A stretch of DNA of 64,000 nucleotides from NCBI RefSeq assembly GCF_036924645.1, contig NZ_JAZHRX010000001.1, positions 4,491,501-4,555,500 of the forward strand, in the 5' to 3' direction. Shown here piece after piece: positions 53,330 to 62,675 of the stretch. The notes under the pieces were generated by a model. The model did no database searches. It saw only the letters and a program-made list of their open reading frames with translations, and had not been told where the DNA came from. The DNA is from Bradyrhizobium sp. AZCC 2176. Lineage in GTDB: Bacteria; Pseudomonadota; Alphaproteobacteria; Rhizobiales; Xanthobacteraceae. The number at the start of each line of letters is the position of its first letter. The first letter of the stretch is position 1. The position numbers were made by a program, and so were the translations under genes.

Positions 53330-54394
53330 TCAGGCTCTGGGCTGAGCGACCAGCAGGCGGTGCGCCACATCGGCCACGTAGGAGGGATCGATGTCGCGCA
53401 TGCAGCGGTGGTCGTTCATGGTGCAGACGGTGCGTTGGCAGGGCTGGCAGGGCAGCACGGTCTTGGTTTGAAGAACCGTCGCGGCAAGACCGTTCAGCGG
53501 CGCCCAGAGATAGGGACTGGTGGGGCCGAAAATGCCCATGGTCGGCGTGCCGATCGCGGCCGCGATGTGCATCAGCCCGGAATCGTTCGAGATGGCGACG
53601 CCGGCCGCCGCCATCGCCAGGATGCCGTTGCGCAGGTCTGACCCGGTGAGGTCGCGGACCTTGCCGCGGCCGGCGGCAACGATCTCCTGCGCCAGCGCCT
53701 TCTCGCCGGGGCCGCCGACCACCCAGACGTCGAGCCCGCGCTCGGCCAGGAGCCGTGCGGCGCCGGGGTAATAAGTCCAGCGCTTGGAGGCGCCGACGGA
53801 CCCAGGGGCCAACGCCACCGCGGGCCCCGTGCCGAGGTCGTTGGCCTGCCGCCAGCGCGCGATTTCCTCCGGCGGAACTGCGAGCTGCGGCACCGGCCAT
53901 TCGCCCGGCAGCGCCGCGCCCGCAGGCAGCGCCAGCGCGGCGTTCTTGTCGATGAAGCGGGGCAGGGCTTTTTCACCCCAGCGCATCCGGTTGATCAGCC
54001 CAAATCTCGCCTCGCCGAAAAAACCGACGCGCTCGGGTATCCCCGCCAGCGTGGGCGCAATCGCGGCCTTCCAGGTGCGGGGCAGGACGAGAGCGGTTCC
54101 ATAGCCTCGGGCGCGCAGTTCGGCGGCCAGCCCCCACTGCTTGGCCACCGCCAGCCGACTGCGGGGCAGGTCCCAGACAATGCCCGCCCGGACACCGGGC
54201 ATATAGTCGACCAGCGGTGCGCAAAGGGGGGTCACCAGGAGGTCAACCGGGCGATTCGGCCAGCGCTGCTTGAGAACACGGACGACCGTATGGCCGCGCA
54301 CGAAGTCGCCGATCCACATATAGGGCACGATCAGGATCGGCCGCGTGTCCGTCGCGTCCTCGGTCCCAATCCCTATGATTGAATCTTGATTCAT
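53330..54394 (-). CDS. waaF: ADP-heptose:LPS heptosyltransferase (WaaF-like, GT9)
   Basis: GT9 heptosyltransferase of 354 residues that adds L-glycero-D-manno-heptose to the LPS core. Signatures: ILIVPYMWIGDFVRGHTVVRV near the start, ALAPGSVGASKRW, and the GT9 nucleotide loop VAISNDSGLMHIAAAIGTPT and IFGPTSPYLW. A C-terminal Cys cluster (LPCQPCQRTVC) is typical of WaaF. The ATG at 54394 is taken; the much longer open frame beyond it (to 57136) is a shadow. It diverges from hldD, which makes its donor. Confidence 0.9.
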   Translation of the reverse strand: MNQDSIIGIGTEDATDTRPILIVPYMWIGDFVRGHTVVRVLKQRWPNRPVDLLVTPLCAPLVDYMPGVRAGIVWDLPRSRLAVAKQWGLAAELRARGYGTALVLPRTWKAAIAPTLAGIPERVGFFGEARFGLINRMRWGEKALPRFIDKNAALALPAGAALPGEWPVPQLAVPPEEIARWRQANDLGTGPAVALAPGSVGASKRWTYYPGAARLLAERGLDVWVVGGPGEKALAQEIVAAGRGKVRDLTGSDLRNGILAMAAAGVAISNDSGLMHIAAAIGTPTMGIFGPTSPYLWAPLNGLAATVLQTKTVLPCQPCQRTVCTMNDHRCMRDIDPSYVADVAHRLLVAQPRA

Positions 54395-54550
54395 AAAATG
54401 AGCGGCCGGCCGATGTTCGGCCACGTCGGTAACCGGTCCGCGCCGGGAGGTAAAGCGTTCATCCCCAAGGGCTTGAGAACGCCGATTGCCTGTGGCGCGG
54501 GACTGGGGGCAAAGCTGAACCCTGCTGGGGGCAAGGACAAGGATTTCGGG

Positions 54551-55531
54551 ATGTTGCTGGTAACCGGGGGCGCCGGTTTCATCGGATCGAACGTCGTGGC
54601 CGCGTTGAACGACGCTGGGCGCAGCGACGTCGCGGTCTGCGATATCCTTGGGTCCGACGGCAAGTGGCGGAACCTGGCCAAGCGCCAGCTCGCCGATTTT
54701 GTGCCGCCTTCCGAGCTGATGGGGTGGCTGCACGGCCGCCGGCTCGACGCCATCATCCATCTCGGCGCGATCTCCTCGACCACCGCGACCGATGGCGACC
54801 TCGTCATGGACGCCAATTTCAAGACGCCGCTGCGGCTGCTCGACTGGTGCACGGCGACCGCCACCCCGCTGATCTATGCCTCGTCGGCCGCGACCTATGG
54901 CGACGGCGAGCAGGGATTTGATGATGACGGCTCGGTCGAGGCGCTGAAGCGGCTGCGGCCGATGAACCTGTACGGCTGGAGCAAGAACCTGTTCGACATA
55001 GCGCTGGCCGAGCGCGCGGCACGCGGCGAGAAACTGCCGCCGCAATGGGCCGGATTGAAATTCTTCAACGTCTTCGGCCCCAACGAATATCACAAGGGCA
55101 CGATGATGAGCGTGCTGGCGCGGCGCTTCGACGACATCAAGGCCGGGCGCCCGGTGCAATTGTTCAAGTCCCATCGGGAAGGCATTGCGGACGGCGACCA
55201 GCGCCGCGACTTCATCTATGTCGACGACGTCGTTCGCGTCACGATGTGGCTGCTGGCGACACCTCATGTCAGCGGGCTCTTCAACGTCGGCACCGGCACC
55301 GCGCGCAGCTTTCGCGACCTGATGCTGGCGGCCTATGCTGCGCTCGGCACAAAACCGAACATCCAGTATATCGACATGCCCGAAGCGATTCGCGGCAGCT
55401 ATCAATACTTCACCCAGAGCGAAGTCGATCGGCTGCTGCGTGCCGGCTATAATGGCGGCTTCACGGCGCTGGAAGACGCGGTCGAGACTTACGTGAAAAA
55501 TTTTCTCAATCGCACAGATCGTTTTCGCTGA
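54551..55531 (+). CDS. hldD: ADP-L-glycero-D-manno-heptose 6-epimerase
   Basis: Last step in ADP-heptose synthesis. The 326-residue SDR protein has VTGGAGFIGSNVVAAL, IIHLGAISSTTATDGDLVM, YASSAATYGDG, the catalytic Tyr-x3-Lys in NLYGWSKNLFD, FNVFGPNEYHKGTM and RRDFIYVDDVV. The ATG at 54551 follows AAGGACAAGGA; the longer frame from 54386 adds an unrelated leader. It lies 18 bp before hldE in one operon. Confidence 0.94.
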   Translation: MLLVTGGAGFIGSNVVAALNDAGRSDVAVCDILGSDGKWRNLAKRQLADFVPPSELMGWLHGRRLDAIIHLGAISSTTATDGDLVMDANFKTPLRLLDWCTATATPLIYASSAATYGDGEQGFDDDGSVEALKRLRPMNLYGWSKNLFDIALAERAARGEKLPPQWAGLKFFNVFGPNEYHKGTMMSVLARRFDDIKAGRPVQLFKSHREGIADGDQRRDFIYVDDVVRVTMWLLATPHVSGLFNVGTGTARSFRDLMLAAYAALGTKPNIQYIDMPEAIRGSYQYFTQSEVDRLLRAGYNGGFTALEDAVETYVKNFLNRTDRFR

Positions 55532-55549
55532 CGGGCTACGGATAGACAG

Positions 55550-57022
55550 ATGTTCGATTTTGAAGCCCTGAGCCAGGCGATCCCACATCAGACCGTGCTC
55601 TGCGTCGGCGATCTCATGCTCGACGAATTCGTCTATGGCGAGGTGTCGCGCATTTCGCCGGAAGCGCCGGCGCCCGTCATCGCGGTTCAGCGTAGCGAGA
55701 CCAATGTCGGCGGCGCCGGCAACGTCGCCCGCAACATCGCAGCTCTCGGCGCGCGCTGCATCTTTGCAGGCCTGGTCGGCGAGGACGAGGCGGGCGCGAA
55801 GCTGAAGACCGATCTGGCGCGGGAGAGGCTGATCGAGGCCGTGCTGGTCACGGATTCCTCCCGCCCGACGACGCGCAAGGTGCGTTTCGTCTCCGAGCAT
55901 TTTTCCACCCATATGCTGCGCGCGGATTGGGAGTTGGCCGTGCCGGCCTCCGCCGATGCCGAGCAGCGGCTGATCGACGCGATTCTGCCGCAGCTCGCGC
56001 GCGCCGATATCGTGCTGCTGTCCGACTATGCCAAGGGCGTGCTGACGGCGCGCGTCATCCGCAATATCATCGATACCGCGAAAAAGCTCGGCAAGCGCGT
56101 GATCGTCGATCCGAAGAGCGCCAATTTCGCGATCTACCGCGGCGCCACGCTCTTGACGCCCAACCGCAAGGAGTTTGCGGAAGCCACCCGCAGCCGCGCC
56201 GATACCGACCTGAACATTGCCGCCGCGGCGCAGGACGCGATGGTTCTCGCCGATTGCGAGGCGATGCTGGTGACGCAGAGCGAACACGGCATGACGCTGG
56301 TGGCGCGCGGCGGCGAAGCGATCCATGTGCCGGCGTTGTCGGTCAAGGTGCGCGACGTCTCCGGCGCGGGCGACACGGTCGCCGCCGTGCTGGCGCTTTC
56401 GCTTGCGGCCGGAGCCGACTGGGAGACGGCGCTGCGGATGGCGAATGCGGCAGCCGCGGTTGCGGTCGGCAAGAAGGGCACTGCGACCGTGACGCCGGCG
56501 GAACTGCGGCGGAAAATCCTGCCGCATGCCTCGCTGGCGGCCGAAGAGAAGATCGTGCCTGCTGGCGGCGATCTCGCCGTGCATCTGGCGGAGTGGCGCC
56601 GGCAGGGCCTGCGCATCGGCTTCACCAATGGCTGCTTCGACATTTTGCATCCCGGCCACGTCAAGGTGCTGACGGCCGCGCGCGGCGCCTGCGATCGCCT
56701 GATCGTCGGGCTCAACAGCGATGCCTCGGTGAAGCGGCTGAAGGGCGAGGGGCGCCCGGTTCAGGACGAGCAGGCGCGCGCCGAGGTGCTGGCGGCGCTG
56801 GAGGCGGTCGACCTCGTCGCGATCTTCGAGGAAGACACACCGATCGACCTGATCACGCGGGTGAGGCCGAGCGTTCTGGTCAAGGGTGGCGATTACACCC
56901 GCGAGCAGGTCGTCGGCTACGAAATCGTCGAGGCTACCGGCGGCGAGGTCGTGCTCGTCGACATTCTGCCGGGCCACAGCACGACGTCGCTGGTCCGTCG
57001 CGCGCGGGGAGGCAAGGCGTGA
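55550..57022 (+). CDS. hldE: Bifunctional heptose 7-phosphate kinase/heptose 1-phosphate adenylyltransferase
   Basis: Two-domain enzyme of 490 residues. Residues 1 to about 320 are a ribokinase-type kinase ([52 protein letters not shown] with the catalytic base Asp in GAGDT). Residues about 345-490 are a nucleotidyltransferase with the HxGH motif in [15 protein letters not shown]. It makes ADP-heptose precursor from heptose-7-phosphate, with the phosphatase GmhB acting between the two steps. Its stop overlaps the GTG of the ligase gene. Confidence 0.94.
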   Translation: MFDFEALSQAIPHQTVLCVGDLMLDEFVYGEVSRISPEAPAPVIAVQRSETNVGGAGNVARNIAALGARCIFAGLVGEDEAGAKLKTDLARERLIEAVLVTDSSRPTTRKVRFVSEHFSTHMLRADWELAVPASADAEQRLIDAILPQLARADIVLLSDYAKGVLTARVIRNIIDTAKKLGKRVIVDPKSANFAIYRGATLLTPNRKEFAEATRSRADTDLNIAAAAQDAMVLADCEAMLVTQSEHGMTLVARGGEAIHVPALSVKVRDVSGAGDTVAAVLALSLAAGADWETALRMANAAAAVAVGKKGTATVTPAELRRKILPHASLAAEEKIVPAGGDLAVHLAEWRRQGLRIGFTNGCFDILHPGHVKVLTAARGACDRLIVGLNSDASVKRLKGEGRPVQDEQARAEVLAALEAVDLVAIFEEDTPIDLITRVRPSVLVKGGDYTREQVVGYEIVEATGGEVVLVDILPGHSTTSLVRRARGGKA

Positions 57023-58308
57023 GCGGGGGCGCGGCATTGTCGCCGATGGCCAGGGCGCTGCCGGTCTGGCGCGATCCGGCCGCCTGGATGAAGACGACCG
57101 ACATCGTCGCGGTGCTGCTTGCGTTGTCGCTGCCATGGTCGACCTCGCTGGTGGGCATCCTCGGCCTGGTCCTGCTCATCACGGTTGCGCCGACGCTCGA
57201 ACTGAAGGGTTTTCTGGCCGCGCTGAAGCGTCCGATTTTCGCGACGCCGATCGCTCTGTTCGTTCTGGCGCTGGTCGGAACCCTGTGGTCCGACGCCGCC
57301 TGGGGCGCGAGGCTGTATGCCGTGGGGCCGGGTGCGAAGCTCCTGGTGCTCCCGGTTCTGCTCTATCATTTCGAGCGTTCGACGCGCGGAAAGTGGGTGC
57401 TTGCGGCGTTCCTGGGCTCCTGCACGCTGTTGATGCTGATGTCCTGGGTGGTCTTTCTGCATCCTGGTTTATCGATGAAGCCAGCGGGGGACGCAGCCCG
57501 CGGCATCTTCGTCAAGAACTACATCGCCCAGAGCCAGGAATTCACGCTGTGTGCGGTCGCGCTGGCCTATCCGATCATCATGCTGCTGCGGGCAAAGCGG
57601 ATCGCGTTGGCACTGCTGCTCACCGCCATCGCATTCGCCTTCTTCGTCAACATGGCTTTCCTGGTGGTGTCGCGCACGGCGCTGGTCACGGTGCCGATCA
57701 TGTTTGCGGTGTTTGCGCTGCTGCATCTGAGGTGGCGCAGCATCGTCATCATCCTGTGCGTGGCGGCTGCATTCGCCGCCGTGGCCTGGCAGACGTCTCC
57801 GGCATTGCGCCGGACCGTGGAGACGTTCACCCGGGACTACCAGCTCTACAAAGAACAGAACATTGCGACATCGATCGGGCTGCGGCTTGAATTCTGGCGG
57901 AAATCGCTCAGCTTCTTTGCCGAGGCGCCGTTGATCGGCCACGGCACGGGTGCGACGCGAGGGCTGTTTGAGCGCGTCGCCACGCACGGCTCCAACCAGG
58001 CCAGCAGTGAGGTGATCGGCAATCCGCACAACCAGACGCTCAATGTCGCAGTGCAATGGGGCATTGTCGGCGTCGTTGTGCTGTACGCGATGTGGCTCTT
58101 GCACCTGCTGCTGTTTCGGGGCGACGGGCTCGCCAACTGGATCGGACTACTGGTGGTCGTGCAGAACATCTTCACCTCGCTGTTCAACTCGCACATCTTC
58201 GATTTTCACGAGGGCTGGATGTATGTGCTGGGCGTGGGCGTCGCCGGCGGCATGGCGCTACGCGCCAGATCCGAGGTCAAGGAATCTTCCGGTACAGCCC
58301 GGCTATGA
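57019..58308 (+). CDS. O-antigen ligase/polymerase (WaaL-like)
   Basis: Polytopic membrane protein of 429 residues with about eleven helices and the Wzy_C/O-antigen ligase large periplasmic loop near [20 protein letters not shown], with the characteristic [13 protein letters not shown] and [14 protein letters not shown]. This family joins O-chain or polymer to lipid A-core. GTG at 57019 overlaps the hldE stop (GTGA) with GGGAGGCAAGG upstream; an internal ATG 27 bases on is a weaker choice. Long reading frames in other phases of this region are shadows. Confidence 0.85.
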   Translation: MSGGAALSPMARALPVWRDPAAWMKTTDIVAVLLALSLPWSTSLVGILGLVLLITVAPTLELKGFLAALKRPIFATPIALFVLALVGTLWSDAAWGARLYAVGPGAKLLVLPVLLYHFERSTRGKWVLAAFLGSCTLLMLMSWVVFLHPGLSMKPAGDAARGIFVKNYIAQSQEFTLCAVALAYPIIMLLRAKRIALALLLTAIAFAFFVNMAFLVVSRTALVTVPIMFAVFALLHLRWRSIVIILCVAAAFAAVAWQTSPALRRTVETFTRDYQLYKEQNIATSIGLRLEFWRKSLSFFAEAPLIGHGTGATRGLFERVATHGSNQASSEVIGNPHNQTLNVAVQWGIVGVVVLYAMWLLHLLLFRGDGLANWIGLLVVVQNIFTSLFNSHIFDFHEGWMYVLGVGVAGGMALRARSEVKESSGTARL

Positions 58309-58393
58309 TCGCTGGCATGCGCGCCGGAGATAAGATATCAGCGGGCGCGGGACGCCCTTCGAACAACCATCGGTTCCGCAGCCGGCCATTGGA

Positions 58394-60310
58394 ATGACGC
58401 CTCTTTCGCAACTGACCCGCCGCAACTATCTCATCGCAGCGCATGATGCGCTGGCGACCGCGTTTGCGCTGCTCGCAAGCTTCTATTTGCGGTTCGAGGG
58501 AAGCGAGGCCTTCTTTGCCCGCCTGCCGCTATTGCTGCGCATTCTGCCGCTCTTCGTCGTCTTCAGCGTCGTAATCTGTTACGTCTTCAACCTGACGACC
58601 ACGAAATGGCGTTTCATTTCGCTCCCCGATGCGCTGAACATCCTGCGGGTGGCAAGTGTTCTGACGGTCGCGCTCATCGTGCTGGACTATACCTTCATCT
58701 TCGCGGTATCGAACGGCAAGGCGCCGGTGCTGTTCGGCCGTATCACCATCGTCCTCTACTGGTTTCTCCAGGTGTTCGCGCTGAGTGCGCTCCGTTTCGG
58801 CTATCGCTATTTCCGCTACTCGCGCGTTCGCCGCCATGCCCGGACCGAGGGGGCCTCGTCGACCCTGCTGATCGGGCGCGCCGCCGATGCGGAGGTGCTG
58901 TTGCGCGCGATCGAGAGCGGCGCGGTCAAGCAGCTTTGGCCGGTCGGCGTGCTGTCGCCGTCGGCCGCGGATCGCGGGCAGTCGATCCGCAATGTGCCGG
59001 TGCTCGGCGGCATCGACGATGTCGAGGACGTGGTGCGCGATTATGCCGGACGCGGTAAAGCGATTTCGCGGGTCGTCATGACCCCGTCGGCGTTCGAACC
59101 CGAGGCACATCCCGAGGCGGTCCTGATGCGGGCCAAGCGGCTCGGCCTGTTCGTCAGCCGCCTGCCGTCGCTTGAAAGTGGCGACGTGCCGAGGCTGACC
59201 AATGTCGCCGTCGAAGACCTGCTGCTGCGGCCGAGCGAGAAGATCGATTACGCGCGGCTCGAGATGCTGGTGAAGGGCAAGGCGGTGATCGTCACCGGCG
59301 GCGGAGGCTCGATCGGTTCGGAGATTTGCGACCGTGTCGCGACCTTCGGCGCCGCGCGGCTGTTGGTAATCGAGCATTCCGAACCGGCGCTTTACGCGGT
59401 GACGGAGGCGCTGACGGCGCGCGCCACCCAGGCGGTGATCGAGGGCCGGATCGCCGATATCCGCGATCGTGACCGGATCATGAACCTGATGCGGGAATTC
59501 AAGCCCGATATCGTGTTCCATGCCGCAGCCCTGAAGCACGTGCCGATCCTCGAGCGCGACTGGAGCGAGGGCGTCAAGACCAACATCTTCGGATCGGTCA
59601 ACGTCGCCGACGCCGCGCTGGCGGCGGGCGCCGAAGCAATGGTGATGATCTCGACCGACAAGGCGATTGAGCCGGTCTCGATGCTCGGCCTGACCAAGCG
59701 CTTTGCCGAAATGTATTGCCAGGCGCTCGACCATGACCTGATGACGCAATCGGACGGCAAGCCGCATATGCGGCTGATCTCGGTGCGGTTCGGCAATGTG
59801 CTGGCCTCGAACGGATCGGTGGTGCCGAAATTCAAGGCGCAGATCGAGGCCGGCGGTCCGGTCACGGTGACGCACCCGGATATGGTCCGCTACTTCATGA
59901 CGATCCGCGAAGCCTGCGATCTCGTGCTGACGGCGGCGACCCACGCGCTGACGCCGGCGCGGCCCGATGTCTCCGTCTACGTCCTCAACATGGGACAGCC
60001 GGTCAAGATCGTGGAAATGGCCGAGCGGATGATCCGCCTGTCCGGCCTCGAACCCGGAATCGATATCGAGGTAGTGTTCACCGGCGTGCGGCCGGGCGAG
60101 CGGCTGAACGAGATCCTGTTTGCGAGCCAGGAGCCGACGATGGAGATCGGGGTCGCCGGCATCATGGCGGCCAAGCCGAACGAGCCGCCGATGCAGACGT
60201 TGCGCAAATGGCTCGCGGCGCTCGACGAGGCGATTGCGCGGGATGACCGTTCCACCATCCGCGCCGTGCTCAAGGACGCCGTGCCGGAATTCGGATCGCA
60301 CGCCGCCTGA
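58394..60310 (+). CDS. CapD/FlaA1-type nucleotide-sugar dehydratase
   Basis: Membrane protein of 638 residues: four N-terminal helices (to about residue 130), a NAD-binding domain resembling a CoA-binding fold (about 150-260), then a SDR domain with VTGGGGSIGSEICDRVA, VFHAAALKHVPILERDWSEG, and MISTDKAIEPVSMLGLTKR. This is the CapD/PglF-type, usually a UDP-GlcNAc 4,6-dehydratase that starts amino-sugar (for example FucNAc, bacillosamine) synthesis. It follows the ligase gene after 85 bp. Its product could feed the sugar aminotransferase at 2211, although the two genes lie far apart. Confidence 0.88.
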   Translation: MTPLSQLTRRNYLIAAHDALATAFALLASFYLRFEGSEAFFARLPLLLRILPLFVVFSVVICYVFNLTTTKWRFISLPDALNILRVASVLTVALIVLDYTFIFAVSNGKAPVLFGRITIVLYWFLQVFALSALRFGYRYFRYSRVRRHARTEGASSTLLIGRAADAEVLLRAIESGAVKQLWPVGVLSPSAADRGQSIRNVPVLGGIDDVEDVVRDYAGRGKAISRVVMTPSAFEPEAHPEAVLMRAKRLGLFVSRLPSLESGDVPRLTNVAVEDLLLRPSEKIDYARLEMLVKGKAVIVTGGGGSIGSEICDRVATFGAARLLVIEHSEPALYAVTEALTARATQAVIEGRIADIRDRDRIMNLMREFKPDIVFHAAALKHVPILERDWSEGVKTNIFGSVNVADAALAAGAEAMVMISTDKAIEPVSMLGLTKRFAEMYCQALDHDLMTQSDGKPHMRLISVRFGNVLASNGSVVPKFKAQIEAGGPVTVTHPDMVRYFMTIREACDLVLTAATHALTPARPDVSVYVLNMGQPVKIVEMAERMIRLSGLEPGIDIEVVFTGVRPGERLNEILFASQEPTMEIGVAGIMAAKPNEPPMQTLRKWLAALDEAIARDDRSTIRAVLKDAVPEFGSHAA

Positions 60311-60330
60311 TCTTTTTCGCATGCTGCCTT

Positions 60331-60435
60331 ATGCCTTTGCCGCCGCCGCGCGAGGCCGAAATCGCAGGGCGTTTCGACTTTGAGACTACCATGGCCGACT
60401 ATTGCGGCCTGATCCGCGAGCTTGCGCAGAAGTAG
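60331..60435 (+). pseudogene. Possible glycosyltransferase C-terminal remnant
   Basis: A 34-codon frame ending FDFETTMADYCGLIRELAQ that resembles the C-terminal end of GT4 transferases (RFD-x2-x-TM-x-x-Y). It sits in the 130-bp convergent gap between the CapD-like gene and the WecA-like gene. It may simply be chance, as no ribosome-binding site is seen. Confidence 0.3.
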
Positions 60436-60440
60436 CCGGA

Positions 60441-61460
60441 TCAGCCGGGGGACTGCCTGCGTGAGAAGCGGTGCATCAGCAGCGCCGTGGCGATGCCGCC
60501 TGCGATGAAAAGCAGGATTGCGATGGCCGTCGACGAGGTCATGACTGAGCCGATTGCCAGCGCAGCCAGCAGGAGGTTGAGCGCGAACACCTCGCTCACC
60601 ACGCGCCACACCGGAAAGCCGTTGTCGGTGGCGCGCTGATAGAAGTGGCTGCGATGCGCTGCCCAGAACGGTTCGCGCCTTGCCATCCGCTGAAATAGCG
60701 TGACGGTGGCATCGGCCAGATAATAGAGCGGCAACAATAGCGCCGCCGTCACGTGCTGATGCCAGGCGAGTTGCAGCAGACACCAGCCGGCCAGCAGGCC
60801 GACCGGCAGGCTGCCGACGTCGCCCAGAAAGATCTTCGCCACCGGTCGGTTGAAAGGCGCAAATCCGAGCATCGCCCCGAACAGCGCCGCGGCGGCGACG
60901 GTCGCGGGCACCGGAAGTTCGGCGAGCCAGCCGAGCAGAACGAGCGCGCCGGTTACCGGCACGATCTCGGCGACCGTCATCAGGTCCAGCCCGTCCATGA
61001 AGTTGACGAGGTTCACGAACCACAGCCCCGCGACGAACAGCAAGCCGCGCTCGAGCCAGAGCGGGCAGACTGGTGCGATCCGCAAGGTTTCGGGCGCGGC
61101 GAGGATCACGGCGGCGACGGCGAGCCCCTGCAGCAATAGCCGCGGCACGATCGGGATGGTTCTGACGTCATCGACAAAGCCGACGGCCGCGATGAACAGC
61201 GTCGCGCCGAATACCGCGACGGGAATCTTCATCTCCGCCGTGCCGGCCAATGCGATGACCGTGACGCCCGAGATCAGCGTGGCCGCGATCACCGCGATGC
61301 CCGCGCCTTGTGGCGTCGGAACCCGATGGGACGAGCGCGCATTTGGCCTTGCCAGCGCTATCCGAACGAGCAGCGGCCGGATCGCCCGTGTCAGGACGCC
61401 TGACAACAGCGCCGCCAGCACTGCTGCGGCAAACGACAGCAATAGTTGCGAATGGGCCAT
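60441..61460 (-). CDS. Polyprenyl-phosphate sugar-1-phosphate transferase (WecA/MraY family)
   Basis: Integral membrane protein of 339 residues with about ten helices. Signatures: SSHRVPTPQGAGIAVIAA (first cytoplasmic loop), FVNLVNFMDGLDLMTVAEIV (with the Asp pair) and KIFLGDVGSLPVGLLAGW. It primes glycan synthesis by putting a sugar phosphate (often GlcNAc-1-P or QuiNAc-1-P) on undecaprenyl phosphate. It follows the flippase-like gene by 28 bp and is probably cotranscribed with it. Confidence 0.87.
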   Translation of the reverse strand: MAHSQLLLSFAAAVLAALLSGVLTRAIRPLLVRIALARPNARSSHRVPTPQGAGIAVIAATLISGVTVIALAGTAEMKIPVAVFGATLFIAAVGFVDDVRTIPIVPRLLLQGLAVAAVILAAPETLRIAPVCPLWLERGLLFVAGLWFVNLVNFMDGLDLMTVAEIVPVTGALVLLGWLAELPVPATVAAAALFGAMLGFAPFNRPVAKIFLGDVGSLPVGLLAGWCLLQLAWHQHVTAALLLPLYYLADATVTLFQRMARREPFWAAHRSHFYQRATDNGFPVWRVVSEVFALNLLLAALAIGSVMTSSTAIAILLFIAGGIATALLMHRFSRRQSPG

Positions 61461-61488
61461 TCTACCTGCGCGGAAAGTTGCTCGAAGA

Positions 61489-62448
61489 TTATTTGGGGAC
61501 CTCGATGGCCGCCGTGCCCTGCGCGGCTTTCTCGGCGCTCAATATCCAGACCAGCCCGCCGATCGCGCCGACGATGAAGGATACCGCCCCGTAGAGCAGG
61601 GAGATGTTGACGCCCTCGCTGGCCATCAGGCCGGCATAGCCGAACGCCAGCCCCATGGTGGCCTCGCGGACGCCCCAGCCGGCGATCGATATCGGCAGCA
61701 TGGTGATCAGCATCACCGGCGGGATGAGCTGGAAGATCTGGCCGAACAGCACGGGGGCTGCGATCGACTGCACCACGCACCAGGCGATCACGACTGCGAG
61801 CACGTGCACGAGCAACGACAGCACTGCGACTTTCGGGCCGTGGGCGCGGCCGAACAGCACGCGATTGGCGATCACCGAACAGGCGTGGATGTGATGGGTG
61901 CCCCACCAGTGCTTCAGCCACGGCCATTGCAGCCGGCCGAGCAGCAGAAATCCGAGGCCGCCGGCGAGCGCTGCGAAATCGACGAACAGCAGCGCCGACC
62001 TGCCGTTGGGATCGGTGATCAGGCGGTAGCTCCAGGGCAGGCTCGCGACGATGACCACCGCGAGTGCGATCAGGCCGATGGCGCGGTCGACGAAGATGGA
62101 ATAGGTCGCAGCCCGCCAGCCGTGACCGCTGCGAGCCACCAGCCACAGCCTGACCGCATCGCCGCCGATTGAGGACGGCAACGTCTGGTTGAAGAAGGTT
62201 CCGATCACGTTGAAGCGCATCGCCTGCCGGATCGGCAGCGGCGCGCCGCACTCCGCGCTGATCTCGCGCCATCGCAGCACGCCGATGAATATCTGCAGGA
62301 AGGTCACGGCAATCGCCGCGCCGATCCAGCCCAGGCTGGAAACGTCGATGCGGGCGACGAGGTCGGCAAGATCGACCTTGCGCAGCGAGAAATACAAAAG
62401 CGCCGCCGAGACCAGTATCTTCAACGTCGAAAGCAGGATACGGCGCAT
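61489..62448 (-). CDS. YbhN/UPF0104-type membrane protein (flippase-like)
   Basis: Membrane protein of 319 residues of the lysylphosphatidylglycerol-synthase/glycosyltransferase-2 associated family. Helices begin at RRILLSTLKILVSAALLYFS; family motifs are GVLRWREISAECGAPLPI, IGTFFNQTLPSSIGGDAVRLW and SIAGWGVREATMGLAFGYAG. Such proteins are proposed to move lipid-linked sugars, not shown for this one. The ATG at 62448 is chosen; a longer opening at 62595 has no family support. It diverges from manC. Confidence 0.8.
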   Translation of the reverse strand: MRRILLSTLKILVSAALLYFSLRKVDLADLVARIDVSSLGWIGAAIAVTFLQIFIGVLRWREISAECGAPLPIRQAMRFNVIGTFFNQTLPSSIGGDAVRLWLVARSGHGWRAATYSIFVDRAIGLIALAVVIVASLPWSYRLITDPNGRSALLFVDFAALAGGLGFLLLGRLQWPWLKHWWGTHHIHACSVIANRVLFGRAHGPKVAVLSLLVHVLAVVIAWCVVQSIAAPVLFGQIFQLIPPVMLITMLPISIAGWGVREATMGLAFGYAGLMASEGVNISLLYGAVSFIVGAIGGLVWILSAEKAAQGTAAIEVPK

Positions 62449-62675
62449 CTCGCCCGTGCTGGGTTTGAGAAGGGGGGTGCAAAAAACGATGCAATTCGGC
62501 GCCTTGGTATGGTTTTCGGGCCGATCTGGCAATAGCGGGGACGCTAGGTGTTGCGGCGACCTCGGCAACGCGGGTAAAGAGGGCCGGACAGACATTTCAG
62601 CCTTTGAGCGGTACCGAGGACGGGCTTGCCGATTTGTCGCCTGGTATTGTGACTACTAAAGGATTTGAGAGGCCG

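Noticed and set aside
55927..57018. Extension of the O-antigen ligase frame to 793 codons
   Set aside because: The first 364 codons are an alternate frame of hldE; the ligase starts at the GTG overlapping the hldE stop.
54395..57136. Upstream extension of the heptosyltransferase frame to 1268 codons
   Set aside because: Only residues after the ATG at 54394 match GT9; the rest is antisense to hldD and hldE.
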